Positions 9,273 to 18,355 are shown, counted from the first letter of the stretch. The stretch: 64,000 bases of DNA from Clostridiales bacterium Firm_14 (GCA_001604135.1 LVAT01000010.1:160031-224030), one strand, 5' to 3'. Translations and numbers: made by a program. The notes: generated by a model from the letters alone, not told the origin.

Positions 9273-9728
9273 TTATAAGCTTCTGACTGATATGATCTCC
9301 TGAATTATCGGTTCGTCATTAACAATTTCCAAAAAGGATAATTTGCCATTGGTTAATCCTATCGATATGAATTTATCCGAAGATAAAACATAGCCGTATC
9401 TGACCGTTTTTTCGATTGTCTCATCAACAAAATCAGGCTCACCAAACACTTCCGAAACATTGATTTCCCCGCCAAACCGGAGCTCTATCCCCAGACGTTC
9501 CAATAAGATATTTGCTGTTTCTTCTATATCATTACCGGTAATATCAAAGAACCAGACAGCAACAGTCTTCGACAGATCTTCCCATCTTTTGAAGAAATTA
9601 ATACGCCATCCTAATAATTCAGCAGATCCTTTTGTCCCGGCATATTCGATCTCCTGTTCCGTTATGTCGTATTCCGTCATTAATGCCTTTAGGCTGAGAT
9701 TGCTTATGTCTAAATCCTTGATGTTCAT
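9273..9728 (-). CDS. Hypothetical protein
   Basis: 151 residues, acidic, without signal peptide or membrane segment, so probably cytoplasmic. AAAGGCAGC precedes the ATG. I recognise no family; the alternation of short strands and helices and the FFKRWEDLSKTVAVWFFD segment recall immunity-like small proteins, but nothing decisive supports that. It stands alone between the Ntn-hydrolase gene and a divergent gene at 9844. Confidence 0.6.
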   Translation of the reverse strand: MNIKDLDISNLSLKALMTEYDITEQEIEYAGTKGSAELLGWRINFFKRWEDLSKTVAVWFFDITGNDIEETANILLERLGIELRFGGEINVSEVFGEPDFVDETIEKTVRYGYVLSSDKFISIGLTNGKLSFLEIVNDEPIIQEIISVRSL

Positions 9729-9843
9729 TTGCTGCCTTTATCCTTGCCTCCGGATATACAAAAACAATTCAGGATAAGGATAACAAACAGAATATCTTCC
9801 AATCAACTGTCTGACCGGCATGATATAATCCTGATATTGATTT

Positions 9844-10365
9844 TTGAAAAGTACAGGGGGAAATATGGATACATTTTCAGAAGCACTTTTAAGCGGGAAA
9901 ACAAATAAGATACCGGAAGAATTTGACTGGTTCGCACCATTGCTCGGAGACTGGGACTGCGACTATTATGACGAGTATGTCAAAGGCGAGAAGCGCCATG
10001 TAAAAGGCGAATGGATCTTCAGACGCGTATTGGAAGGAACAGGTGTTCAGGACATCTTCATCTTCCCTTCCAGAGCCACCAAGGAAGACCATCCCGAGCC
10101 CGACGGCGAATACGGTTCATCACTTCGCATGTTCAACAGGGACAAGGAGTGGTATGACGTTGTCTACACATGTGCAGGCACCATGAAGAGACTTACCTTC
10201 AGGAAAGAAAACGGCAACCTGATCGGCAAGGTATTGGACGAAGAGAGCACCTACTGGATCTTCTCAGACATCACGGAAAACAGCTTCCACTGGGAGTATG
10301 TAATGTATAAGCAGGACGGATCCCGCGAACTCGTTTGCGAGAAATTCGGCAAGAGAATCTCCTGA
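9844..10365 (+). CDS. DUF1579-like lipocalin-fold protein
   Basis: 173 residues. WFAPLLGDWDCDYYDEY near residue 30 followed by GEWIFRRVLEGTGVQD and alternating strands is the pattern of DUF1579/lipocalin-like cytoplasmic proteins, which are barrels of unknown ligand. The start shown is the ATG at 9865 or the upstream frame start at 9844; GGGGGAAAT before ATG 9865 (MDTFSEALLSG) makes 9865 the better start. A TATAAT at about 9819-9824 is a plausible -10 box. It is followed on the same strand by 10394-11695. Confidence 0.6.
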   Translation: MKSTGGNMDTFSEALLSGKTNKIPEEFDWFAPLLGDWDCDYYDEYVKGEKRHVKGEWIFRRVLEGTGVQDIFIFPSRATKEDHPEPDGEYGSSLRMFNRDKEWYDVVYTCAGTMKRLTFRKENGNLIGKVLDEESTYWIFSDITENSFHWEYVMYKQDGSRELVCEKFGKRIS

Positions 10366-10393
10366 TCAGCGGCCGCAGTACAACGAACGGATC

Positions 10394-11695
10394 ATGTTTT
10401 GGAACAAGCCTGAAGTAAAGATCATAAAAGAGATCGACACTACCGAGCAGTGGTGGTGCAGTTCAGCTGTTCTGTTTTCGGTAAAGAACGGAAAGAATAC
10501 CATCTGCGACAGATTCGGAGAGATGGATAACGATTACGAATACTATGCTCAATTACAGCTGAATGGGAAACCCTTGGCGCAGGGAAAATATCCTGAATAT
10601 CCCACCGGCGCGGCCATGCTGGCAACAGGTTACGGCATAGAAAACATCGACTGTCCGGAGCTTGAAGCCGCCAGAACAAGCATAAATTCAGAGTTTGTGA
10701 ATATTATGGATTCGGCAGAGAAGATAAAGCCTTTTCTTGGTCTGTTAAGAGACGGTTATTATGCGCTTGCAGATACATTGTGTTTTCCGTCGGACGGAGA
10801 AGGTCATTTCTTTTATGAAGTTCCCAACGAACTGAAGTATTACAATGCCGCCTGTTACGGATACTACCGGGATTTCAATTGCATTCATCATTTTCCGTTG
10901 TTCCTGTATCCTACGCAGTCTTCTTCGCTCATAAACAAAGAGCGCGTGGACTACTATGCGGATATGATGAAATCTGAGAAGGAGCCGCCGAGAGCACTTG
11001 CTTATCACATGTACGGGTTTATGAATCTGCTCCTTGACGGGCATCATAAGGCATGTGCTGCTGCAAGTCTGGGTAAATGCGTCAGGTGCCTTACGATCAT
11101 TCCCTGTGATGCAAGTAATTATGTTGAAGCCACAGTTATAAGAGGAGTCAGCTATAAGATCTGCAATCCCCAGATAAAGACACTTATGTTTGCAGGCCTT
11201 AAGTTCGATGCAGAAGAAGAAATACATTATCTTGATGTTCATAAAGAGCCGTGGGCAACAAGCAATATCTCTTTCCAAAGGTATCCTCTCACAGATACCG
11301 CGATCCATTATGGTCCGGCAAAATTTCCGACGGTAAGAGATCTCGCAATTCTCTTGGAGGCTGAGAATGAAGTTAAGGGCCTGCTCCCGGAATTTGATCC
11401 CGATGTCCTTTCACGGCTGAATTACGAAGATACGGACGCGGCTGACAGTTATCTGGAAGCTATTATGCATTTTATCTCTTTTATAGATCAGGACTCAGCA
11501 TACAGACTTGCGAGTTCAATAGTCAGGAAGGGCGACGGATATATGAGACACAAGCGTGTCCGTGCCGCACTTTTGCACCTTCTGAATTGCCGCAGTGATG
11601 AGACTGAACAGCTGCTTGTGGATTTCTATCTTGATCACGATGAGAGAGATGAGAATTGGGAGCTTGCCAACTCTTATTGGAAGGACAGCAAATAA
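10394..11695 (+). CDS. Hypothetical protein
   Basis: 433 residues with no signal peptide or membrane helix. I recognise no family. A central segment, YHMYGFMNLLLDGHHKACAA, recalls ParB/Srx-type proteins where a DGHHR-like motif binds nucleotide (a DGHHK is present near residue 215), but the rest does not support an assignment. The C-terminal 100 residues look helical and repeat-like. It lies 28 bases after the DUF1579-like gene and 12 bases before the metallo-beta-lactamase-fold gene, so the three are probably co-transcribed. The ribosome site is weak. Confidence 0.65.
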   Translation: MFWNKPEVKIIKEIDTTEQWWCSSAVLFSVKNGKNTICDRFGEMDNDYEYYAQLQLNGKPLAQGKYPEYPTGAAMLATGYGIENIDCPELEAARTSINSEFVNIMDSAEKIKPFLGLLRDGYYALADTLCFPSDGEGHFFYEVPNELKYYNAACYGYYRDFNCIHHFPLFLYPTQSSSLINKERVDYYADMMKSEKEPPRALAYHMYGFMNLLLDGHHKACAAASLGKCVRCLTIIPCDASNYVEATVIRGVSYKICNPQIKTLMFAGLKFDAEEEIHYLDVHKEPWATSNISFQRYPLTDTAIHYGPAKFPTVRDLAILLEAENEVKGLLPEFDPDVLSRLNYEDTDAADSYLEAIMHFISFIDQDSAYRLASSIVRKGDGYMRHKRVRAALLHLLNCRSDETEQLLVDFYLDHDERDENWELANSYWKDSK

Positions 11696-11707
11696 CCGAA
11701 GGCAAAT

Positions 11708-12304
11708 ATGGAACTTACGGAGATCAAATACGGAAACACAAACACTTTCCTTATCAGGGGAACAAAAGCAAATCTCCTGATAGATACGGATTATGCAGGA
11801 ACACTGCCGGCATTTTATAAAGCAATCAAGAATATAGGCATAAAGGTGTCTGATATAGGCTATGTCATGGCAACGCATTACCATCCCGATCACATGGGTC
11901 TCATAAGCGAACTGACGGAGCAGGGCGTAAAGCTTGTGATCATGGAATCACAGCTTCCTTTTGTGCATTATTCAGACTATATTTTCGAGAGGGAACCGCA
12001 TCTGAACTATAAGCCGATAGATGAGAGCAAGGCTTTGATAATCGCACCTTCCGATGCGCACGGTTTCTTCGAAAATGAGATAGGTGCAGAAGCGGATATT
12101 CTGGATATAACAAGCCACGGCGAAGGCAGTATCGCAGTGTCACTAGACAACGGGAAAGTAATAATCGCAGGCGATCTCGAGCCGCTCGAATACATGGATG
12201 CCTATGAGAAGGGCACTCCTTACAGGAACGATTGGGACAGGATACTGCAAAGTTCACCTGAACGCGTCTGCTACGCGCATGCAGGTTCCAGAGACATCAG
12301 ATAG
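11708..12304 (+). CDS. Metallo-beta-lactamase-fold hydrolase
   Basis: 198 residues. MATHYHPDHMGL is the HxHxDH zinc-binding motif of the fold. Further ligands fit DITSHGEGSIAVSL (third His), AGDLEP (bridging Asp) and the final CYAHAG (last His). The protein is small and close to the glyoxalase II / flavin-independent MBL size, without extra domains. The substrate cannot be read from the sequence; hydrolysis of a thioester or phosphodiester is usual. It is the last gene of a plus-strand run and converges on luxC, with only 3 bases between the stop codons. Confidence 0.85.
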   Translation: MELTEIKYGNTNTFLIRGTKANLLIDTDYAGTLPAFYKAIKNIGIKVSDIGYVMATHYHPDHMGLISELTEQGVKLVIMESQLPFVHYSDYIFEREPHLNYKPIDESKALIIAPSDAHGFFENEIGAEADILDITSHGEGSIAVSLDNGKVIIAGDLEPLEYMDAYEKGTPYRNDWDRILQSSPERVCYAHAGSRDIR

Positions 12305-12307
12305 AAA

Positions 12308-13603
12308 TCATTCTTCGACGTTAACTATCCTTACATAGCGGCTTAACGCATACTCGCCGTCGTGGCATTCGCCCGGGAAGTATGCACTCATGTCTGAGCT
12401 CTTTGTAACACGTATTAGACCGCACCGGGTAAACAGTTCGGCAAGATATTTCCTGTCTTCTGCAGGGCAGATGAGGCCTGCGGTCTGAAGATGATATCTG
12501 CCTTCGTAAAGGACCTTGCCGATGTTCTCTCTGGGCAGGGGCTTAACGAGAACGTTGCACATCATGGGCGATAATTCGAGTTCGCTGTCCGGCGCGATTA
12601 TCAGGCTGCAGGATCTCCCGCGGATGACATTGTCGTGCCTCTCTTCTTCGCCGAGATAGCTTTTAAGTCTCTGCGTATAAGATACGAGCGTATCCCTTGC
12701 CCTGACGCCGATCTCTTCGGATCTGTTGGCATTTGCGGCGGCTTCAAGGAACGGCAGGAACTTCTCTGCGAAGGCCTTTACCTCGCTCATGTCAGATGTG
12801 TCGACATAGATCACCTGGCAGCTGCTGCAAAGAAGCTGCTTGGTCTGTGCGATATGCTTTGCAAGGCCTTCTAATTCCTTGCCGGCATCCTCAACTTCAT
12901 CAAGCTTTGTGATATAGCAAAAGCCCAGTTTCTGACCCCATTCGATTATCTTTACGCCGGTCGGAGCAAGACCTCTTACGGCTGCTATTGCCATGTCACT
13001 TCCCCACACGCTTATCGCATTGGAGAGTTCAGCCATCTTGCGCATTCCCTGGATGTCTGATGAGGATGTATCGAAAACATAGATGTAATCCTTCAGTTCA
13101 GGACGGTATCCGATGAGCTGCATTATGAGCTTTAACGACAATCCGTTATCAGCAGACGGAAGCTTTAGAATATTGATGTTGCCTGTCATGAGACCTTCGG
13201 CAAGAGAGTACGCGGGGAGGAAATCCATGTTGCCTGCGGCGATGTGGAAGAGCACGCCCAGAGGCATCTTTCTTACTCTGATCTGATTGAATCCTTTGAT
13301 GTATTCAGTCGTATATTCATAAGTGTTTCCCAGCTCAGTCTCAAGCTTCTTGTGAAGGTGCTCTTTGGAAAGGAGAGCTTCTGCCTGCTGTTTATATGAG
13401 TCGACAACATCAGCCGGGAACGATGCAAGAAGATCATCGAACTTTCCTTCCAGAAGGTCATTCCTTAAGCACTCAACGGCTTCGATAACGACTTCGGGTG
13501 ATAACTGCTTTTTGCCGAGGATCTCCGGGATCCTGTTCTCAAGCTCCGTAAGGAGGCGGTCCTGCTCAGAACTCTCGTATGTTTTTCCGTCATACAGGAT
13601 CAT
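12308..13603 (-). CDS. LuxC-like acyl-CoA / fatty acid reductase
   Basis: 431 residues when started at the ATG at 13603, which overlaps the luxE-like stop (ATGA) and has GGGGGTGA upstream; a longer frame exists but lacks a ribosome site. The sequence follows the LuxC family: MPLGVLFHIAAGN near the start of the nucleotide-binding region, GNINILKLPS, and the active-site Cys in QLLCSSCQ. LuxC reduces acyl-CoA or acyl-enzyme to an aldehyde using NADPH. There is no luciferase here, so the product would be a fatty or other acyl aldehyde for another use. It is coupled to the LuxE-like gene. Confidence 0.85.
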   Translation of the reverse strand: MILYDGKTYESSEQDRLLTELENRIPEILGKKQLSPEVVIEAVECLRNDLLEGKFDDLLASFPADVVDSYKQQAEALLSKEHLHKKLETELGNTYEYTTEYIKGFNQIRVRKMPLGVLFHIAAGNMDFLPAYSLAEGLMTGNINILKLPSADNGLSLKLIMQLIGYRPELKDYIYVFDTSSSDIQGMRKMAELSNAISVWGSDMAIAAVRGLAPTGVKIIEWGQKLGFCYITKLDEVEDAGKELEGLAKHIAQTKQLLCSSCQVIYVDTSDMSEVKAFAEKFLPFLEAAANANRSEEIGVRARDTLVSYTQRLKSYLGEEERHDNVIRGRSCSLIIAPDSELELSPMMCNVLVKPLPRENIGKVLYEGRYHLQTAGLICPAEDRKYLAELFTRCGLIRVTKSSDMSAYFPGECHDGEYALSRYVRIVNVEE

Positions 13604-14703
13604 ACCTTCACCCCCTGCAAAATGTCTGCCGCGCCGGCAGCGCATGTCTTGATGTCTTCAGGCGCAACACGTCCGACGATCTCCAGATAAGGTGACTTTA
13701 CTCCGCAGGGACATGTGCTTCCGTCGTGAAGGATGCCGAGATCGTCTGTCATGATCGACAGGATCGGCGTGGCCTTGCAGAGCGGCGAGATAAGATTTAC
13801 GAGGCCCGTCTTGCCCATCCCGAGAGGCTCTAAAGTATCCGGATCACGGATCACTATATTGCTGTAAACAGGCACGTGGAAATGGTGCGCTGCGCAGTCC
13901 GTATAAAGGATCGGATGCTCTACGGCGCCGAAGAATTCTGTGATGTTCTCCTCATCGATATTGAGTGTTTTCTTTGCAAGCTTATAGAAGGTCTCCTTGT
14001 CCGCAGCCTCCTGATAGAACTGCTTCCAGCCGCCGCCGAGCATAATCCTTGAGTTCTTCGGGAGCTTAAATGAGAGTCCTCTCTCCTCCAACAATCTGAA
14101 CAGGAAAAATGTGTATGAAGGAAATCCCATAAAGCGCACGGGAGCCTTGCCCTTCTCATATTTTTCGAGCGCTTTGACGATGCCGTCGAAGTCCGGCTTA
14201 TAACCTTCAGAAGTATGCTTTAAGATGAACTTGCGGCTTATGGCAGGTGCCAGGAACGTAGTAAGATAAGCCGTTTTCGCGACCGCGGTCTTATTCGAAC
14301 GGTGAGGCTTATAGCCCATGACGATATAGCGGCAGGGCCGGAAAGACATGATGCCGTGATATCTCGTGACCTTTATGGACATGCGCAGAGCTGCCATCAA
14401 TGCACCGAATTCAAAGCGCACGTGGCTCATCTTTCCGCTCGTACCGGATGACGTAGCCATGACCATATATCTGCCCGAACGGAAGTCGTGCTGCTTCATC
14501 AGCATCGTGGGAATTATGGGAATGTCGCAGACTCCTTTAATGTCGTGGACGCCCTTGATGCCAAGGCCTTCGCTGATCTTCTTATAGTCATCACAGTGCG
14601 TTATAAGGTGACTGTAATTCTCTTTACATGCATCAAGGAATAACTGCGATCTGGTGCAGTCATAAGGATCTTTGCTCGCAAAGAGCTTTCTTCTCAGCTT
14701 CAT
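13600..14703 (-). CDS. LuxE-like acyl-protein synthetase
   Basis: 367 residues from the ATG at 14703 (MKLRRKLFASKDPYDCT), which has CGGGGTG upstream; a longer frame to 14826 runs through the promoter and is not used. LuxE family motifs: IPIIPTMLMK, the ATP-binding TSSGTSGKMSHVRFE, and the C-terminal CPCGVKSPYLEIVGR. The enzyme activates a carboxylic acid as acyl-AMP and passes the acyl group to itself and on to LuxC. A -10 box, TATAAT, is at 14746-14751 on the minus strand, and GCACGAA occurs twice just upstream of it (14768-14784), a possible operator. Together with LuxC it forms an aldehyde-producing pair. Confidence 0.85.
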   Translation of the reverse strand: MKLRRKLFASKDPYDCTRSQLFLDACKENYSHLITHCDDYKKISEGLGIKGVHDIKGVCDIPIIPTMLMKQHDFRSGRYMVMATSSGTSGKMSHVRFEFGALMAALRMSIKVTRYHGIMSFRPCRYIVMGYKPHRSNKTAVAKTAYLTTFLAPAISRKFILKHTSEGYKPDFDGIVKALEKYEKGKAPVRFMGFPSYTFFLFRLLEERGLSFKLPKNSRIMLGGGWKQFYQEAADKETFYKLAKKTLNIDEENITEFFGAVEHPILYTDCAAHHFHVPVYSNIVIRDPDTLEPLGMGKTGLVNLISPLCKATPILSIMTDDLGILHDGSTCPCGVKSPYLEIVGRVAPEDIKTCAAGAADILQGVKV

Positions 14704-14745
14704 AAAAAACACCCCGAAAACACAAAGCCAACACCGACATTGTTC

Positions 14746-14751
14746 ATTATA
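14746..14751 (-). promoter_or_regulatory. -10 box of the luxE-luxC operon
   Basis: TATAAT on the minus strand, 43 bases before the luxE-like start. The -35 region is poor (TTCGTG at 17 bases), so an activator may be needed. Confidence 0.45.
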
Positions 14752-14898
14752 ACATTTGATTTTTGCTGCACGAAGCGGCACGAAAATATCAAACGGCAAT
14801 TTTAGTAAAGTACACACAAAGTACAAACACCTGTGTTATTCTTCTTTTAGGCGGTAATAAACCAACGTGCCGTCTGTGGGGAGAAAGGAGTTGGTAAT

Positions 14899-17310
14899 AT
14901 GAAATCCCTGAATAAAGTAGCAGCAGTAATGCTGGCTGCTTCGGTTTTGTTATCGATGGCAGCATGCAACAAGAAGAAAGAAGGCAGTCACAGCGGTCAG
15001 AAGATCTCTGCCAATATGCCATGGTATGATGTGACCGCTTATGATGTCGATCAGGGCTTGGATCCTGAGAAGAAAGTGCAAAGCGGTTATTCGCAGATGT
15101 GCGGTTTTGACGATGATTACATCGTCATTTTAACGCAGGGAAATTACGAGAGACCTGCTGATTTCAACTGGCAGGAAGATGATTACACCGCTTATCAGAT
15201 CTCGACAATGTCAATACTCGACAGAAAAACCAAAAGCACCATAAAGACCATCAATCTATATGAGCTGTTCTCTAGCAACGACTACGTTGAAAGTGCTTCA
15301 TATGTGAACGGCAAGATCTGTCTTACCGTCAGCGGTTTTGACATGGAGACCTACGCGCAGACCAGAAAAGACGTCACAATGGATGTGAAGACACAGGAGA
15401 TCATTGATACCGTAGACGTAGAAGCAGATGACAAATCAAAGATCGGGTCCTTCAAGATCGGCAAATACGTTGTGGACTCGCTTGCAGACTGGTCTAATGA
15501 GGAACCCAAATTCTTTTTGAACGTTACTTCACCTGATGGTGAGTCACAAACGATCGAGCTCAATGACCCGGCAAACCCGATAGAGTATGTTGAGAATGTC
15601 ATTCCGCTCTCCGACAAGAAGGCTTTAGTCACGGCTTATCCCACAGGTTCGGGCTCACTGAAGTTTTTTGAGCTGGATCTGTCCACAATGGCTCTTTCCG
15701 CATCCGAAAAGGGCGAATACGACTGGCTCGACACGATCGGCGTATACAGGATGAAAGGCACCTCCGACGGTAAGGTATACGATATGTCTCCTGTCGGAAT
15801 CTCGCTCGTAGATTTCAATAAGAAGACTGAAGAAAAGATCGTTAATCTCAGCTGGTGCGATTTTGACAGAAACTTATTTGATAACCTTCAGATCGCCGAC
15901 GTAAACAACGGTTTATATCTTCTCTACGGTGAGAAGAGCGGTGCCCAGCCTTATGGTCATAATTTCTATACGAGCAACGGTGAATTCATTCTTCTCGAGC
16001 TTAAAGAGGCTTCCAAGAATCCTCATGAAGGAAAAACGATCCTGGAGCTCTACTCCTCATACGGTTATCTCAGCGAAGAGATCAGCAGAGCAGTACTTAA
16101 GTTCAACAAGAGCAACACAGAATACTTTATCGAGGTTGCTGACCGCTACACATCAGAAGTTGACTATGACTACAGCAACGTCAATAATGCTGATGATTCA
16201 GACGCTGCGAGCCTCAAGTACATGGCCGGCATGAGCAATAAACTTGCAATGGACATCATGAATGGTGACGGCCCGGACATGCTTCTTAATATCGACTATT
16301 ACAATCAGCTCAGGAACGACAATTATCTTATGGATATGTCTTCCCTGGTCTCGAACATGAGCAAAGACAAATACTTTACCAATGTTCTTGATGTTTCCAG
16401 GGTAAACGGCAAGCTCTATAACGTTCCGATCAGCTTTGGCGTTTCCGGAATCCAGACTGATCCCAAGTATGCTCCGACATCCGGAGTCGGTTTTACTACT
16501 GATGAGTATGCCAAATTTGTTAAGGATGCCTTAAACGGTAAGGATGTTATCTCTAGCGGTCAGGCTCATTACTTCGGTTCGCTCTTCAGCAACATGACTA
16601 ACACATTCATCCAAAACGGCAAGGCTGATTTCTCAGGTCCTGAATTCTCCGCTCTCGCTGAATATGTCAAAGATAACGTTCCGGAGAAGAGCCCTGAGGA
16701 TTGGAATAACGGAGTTAACGAGGTCGTTTATGACAGCAGTACTCCCGTTGAGGTCAAGAATGGCGTTTACAGTTCGATCGGCAGTTATTATGATTATTTC
16801 TCAAACATCGAAATGACTAACGGCTGCGCCAATATACTCGGTCTTCCTTCAATTGACGGCCGCGGCCCCTCGATCTTCGCCTATGATTCGATCTCAGTAT
16901 CTTCCCAGAGCAAGTACAAGGATGCCTGCATCGAATTCATTAAAGTTCTGATCTCTGACGATACTCAGAAAGATCTCGCTTCCAAAGGCTATTTTGTATT
17001 AAACCGTGATGCATTCCACGAAGTCGGTCTGAAAGCAGCAGAGTTTTTTAACTCTATCTGTCTGGATTACCCTTACGGATATTGGGGCGAAGGCGAGCCT
17101 CCGAAGAACAAGGTAAAATTCAATAAAGATCACATCGCAACTTTAGAGAAGACGATCGAATCCTGCTCAGCCCACAGTTCTGAAGACGCTGCGATCACCA
17201 TCATCCTGGTTGAGGAAATGCCCGCATACTTCTCCGGCCAGAAGGATCTTAACGAAGTCATCAAGATCGCTCAGGACAGAGTACAGAAAGTTTTGGACGA
17301 GAGAAAATAA
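14899..17310 (+). CDS. Large two-domain solute-binding lipoprotein
   Basis: 803 residues. Lipobox LSMAAC (Cys near residue 24) after a typical signal peptide. Residues 45-370 form a beta-rich, propeller-like domain containing repeated strand segments; from about residue 385 (ILELYSSYGYLSEEISRAVL) a family 1 binding domain follows, with NGDGPDMLLN and the tail MPAYFSGQKDLNEVIKIAQD. It is the best-preserved member of a four-gene family in this window. GGGGAGAAAGG lies before the ATG. A hairpin at 17343-17369 follows the stop. No transport partner genes are adjacent. Confidence 0.9.
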   Translation: MKSLNKVAAVMLAASVLLSMAACNKKKEGSHSGQKISANMPWYDVTAYDVDQGLDPEKKVQSGYSQMCGFDDDYIVILTQGNYERPADFNWQEDDYTAYQISTMSILDRKTKSTIKTINLYELFSSNDYVESASYVNGKICLTVSGFDMETYAQTRKDVTMDVKTQEIIDTVDVEADDKSKIGSFKIGKYVVDSLADWSNEEPKFFLNVTSPDGESQTIELNDPANPIEYVENVIPLSDKKALVTAYPTGSGSLKFFELDLSTMALSASEKGEYDWLDTIGVYRMKGTSDGKVYDMSPVGISLVDFNKKTEEKIVNLSWCDFDRNLFDNLQIADVNNGLYLLYGEKSGAQPYGHNFYTSNGEFILLELKEASKNPHEGKTILELYSSYGYLSEEISRAVLKFNKSNTEYFIEVADRYTSEVDYDYSNVNNADDSDAASLKYMAGMSNKLAMDIMNGDGPDMLLNIDYYNQLRNDNYLMDMSSLVSNMSKDKYFTNVLDVSRVNGKLYNVPISFGVSGIQTDPKYAPTSGVGFTTDEYAKFVKDALNGKDVISSGQAHYFGSLFSNMTNTFIQNGKADFSGPEFSALAEYVKDNVPEKSPEDWNNGVNEVVYDSSTPVEVKNGVYSSIGSYYDYFSNIEMTNGCANILGLPSIDGRGPSIFAYDSISVSSQSKYKDACIEFIKVLISDDTQKDLASKGYFVLNRDAFHEVGLKAAEFFNSICLDYPYGYWGEGEPPKNKVKFNKDHIATLEKTIESCSAHSSEDAAITIILVEEMPAYFSGQKDLNEVIKIAQDRVQKVLDERK

Positions 17311-17342
17311 ACCATAAGGTTCTAAATCCATTCAAACAATAA

Positions 17343-17369
17343 GGGGTTGCCGGTATGACCGGCAGCCCC
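17343..17369 (+). terminator. Hairpin after the solute-binding lipoprotein gene
   Basis: GGGGTTGCCGG and CCGGCAGCCCC pair with one G-T, around a TATGA loop. The tail (TGCTTCATTG) is only weakly T-rich, so termination may be partial. Confidence 0.55.
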
Positions 17370-17387
17370 TGCTTCATTGTAAATGAG

Positions 17388-17415
17388 GAGTGACCCGACG
17401 TGCAACGGGTCACTC
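17388..17415 (+). promoter_or_regulatory. 10-bp perfect hairpin directly before a small-protein ribosome site
   Basis: GAGTGACCCG (17388-17397) and CGGGTCACTC (17406-17415) form a perfect stem with an 8-base loop, ending 4 bases before the AAAGGAG site of the 36-residue ORF. It could control translation of that peptide or protect a processed mRNA end. Confidence 0.55.
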
Positions 17416-17429
17416 GAGAAAGGAGAACA

Positions 17430-17540
17430 ATGAAAACTACACACTTAGAAACACGAGGGGGTTATGGGAGGTACATGTTTCTGTTGTTGATTGGATTATA
17501 CATAACCAATGGGGACAGTAACGGGACACAATGCGATTGA
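17430..17540 (+). CDS. 36-residue small membrane peptide
   Basis: The ATG at 17430 follows AAAGGAGAACA, one of the best ribosome sites in the window. The 36-residue product starts MKTTHLETRGGYGRY, has one hydrophobic stretch (MFLLLIGLYI) and ends in a polar tail with a single Cys. It is too short for standard ORF callers. It may be a small membrane protein or a secreted signal peptide; no partner receptor is adjacent. It lies downstream of two hairpins after the solute-binding lipoprotein gene. No antisense gene is credible here. Confidence 0.45.
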   Translation: MKTTHLETRGGYGRYMFLLLIGLYITNGDSNGTQCD

Positions 17541-17607
17541 AAATAAAAAATCCTGCATGATATATGCTCGTTGCTGATATAGTTTTCGCAGAGGTGGAGA
17601 TAGTCGA

Positions 17608-18243
17608 CTAATTGTCAGGCAGGTATTCCCACACCGAGAACCGCTGCGGCTCCTTGTGGATATAATAGCCGCCCTCGCGGTATATATCTTCGCGCCTGAT
17701 AAGGTTCCAGCCGGGTCTGTCATTGAGATAGTAACCGCTCTGGTGGTCCACGTAATAATACAGCTTGATCTTATGTGTGAGCTGCATTTCGAGAAGGTTT
17801 ACGAATAACTTAAATGTATCAGTCTCCATGGGACGGTACATAAACAGGACATTATAGTCGTTGTAATCAAGACCGAATGCATCGCCCTCTACGATCTCGA
17901 CATTTTTAAACCGGGATGTCCAGCTGCGTGCCACCGAAGCGACTGACGGATTAAGTTCGATCCCGGTGATCTTGCACGGACAGTTGTTTCTGAGAAGATA
18001 AGCGATGACACGTCCCTTGCCGCAGCCGATGTCGATGAATGAATCATCAGGCTTCGGGTCGAAGTCCTCCATGACCTTCGCAAGGCCCAGGTAAGGCGCG
18101 GACTGGCTGCCCGTGGCACCGTGGCTTTTCGCGAAAGGCGTCGGAACAAACACACCGAGATTTCTCCCGCTGATCTTTTTGTCCCTGCCCGCATCTAGCA
18201 TGCAGGACAGTTTATTGGATATAGCAACTATAGGGTTCAGCAC
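17608..18243 (-). CDS. Class I SAM-dependent methyltransferase
   Basis: 211 residues from a GTG at 18243, which has AAAGGAA 10 bases upstream. DSFIDIGCGKGRVIAYLL is motif I of class I methyltransferases, binding S-adenosylmethionine, and ITGIELNP carries the acidic residue of motif II. VEGDAFGLDYNDYNVLFMYRP fits motifs III-IV. Size and motifs agree with small-molecule or protein methyltransferases, but the substrate cannot be deduced. It follows corA on the same strand, separated by a long hairpin (18271-18349). Confidence 0.8.
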   Translation of the reverse strand: MLNPIVAISNKLSCMLDAGRDKKISGRNLGVFVPTPFAKSHGATGSQSAPYLGLAKVMEDFDPKPDDSFIDIGCGKGRVIAYLLRNNCPCKITGIELNPSVASVARSWTSRFKNVEIVEGDAFGLDYNDYNVLFMYRPMETDTFKLFVNLLEMQLTHKIKLYYYVDHQSGYYLNDRPGWNLIRREDIYREGGYYIHKEPQRFSVWEYLPDN

Positions 18244-18270
18244 TAGCGAATATTCCTTTATTCGAAAAGG

Positions 18271-18349
18271 ATTTAACTCTCTTTAAGCCACAAGTTCCGC
18301 AGAGCGCTCTTCGCTCGAGGACTGTCCGAAGTGGCAAAGAGAGTTAAAT
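18271..18349. repeat. Long imperfect hairpin between corA and the methyltransferase gene
   Basis: Arm 18271-18291 (ATTTAACTCTCTTTAAGCCAC) pairs with 18331-18349 (GTGGCAAAGAGAGTTAAAT) with a 2-base bulge, and the 39-base apical region contains a further small stem (GAGCG / CGCTC). This is a branched RNA structure or palindromic element. A T-run is present on neither strand immediately after it, which argues against a simple terminator. Confidence 0.6.
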
Positions 18350-18355
18350 TCGTCT

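Noticed and set aside
17496..17723. Minus-strand ORF of 75 codons
   Set aside because: It overlaps the 3' end of the methyltransferase gene and the 36-residue peptide gene, with no ribosome site.
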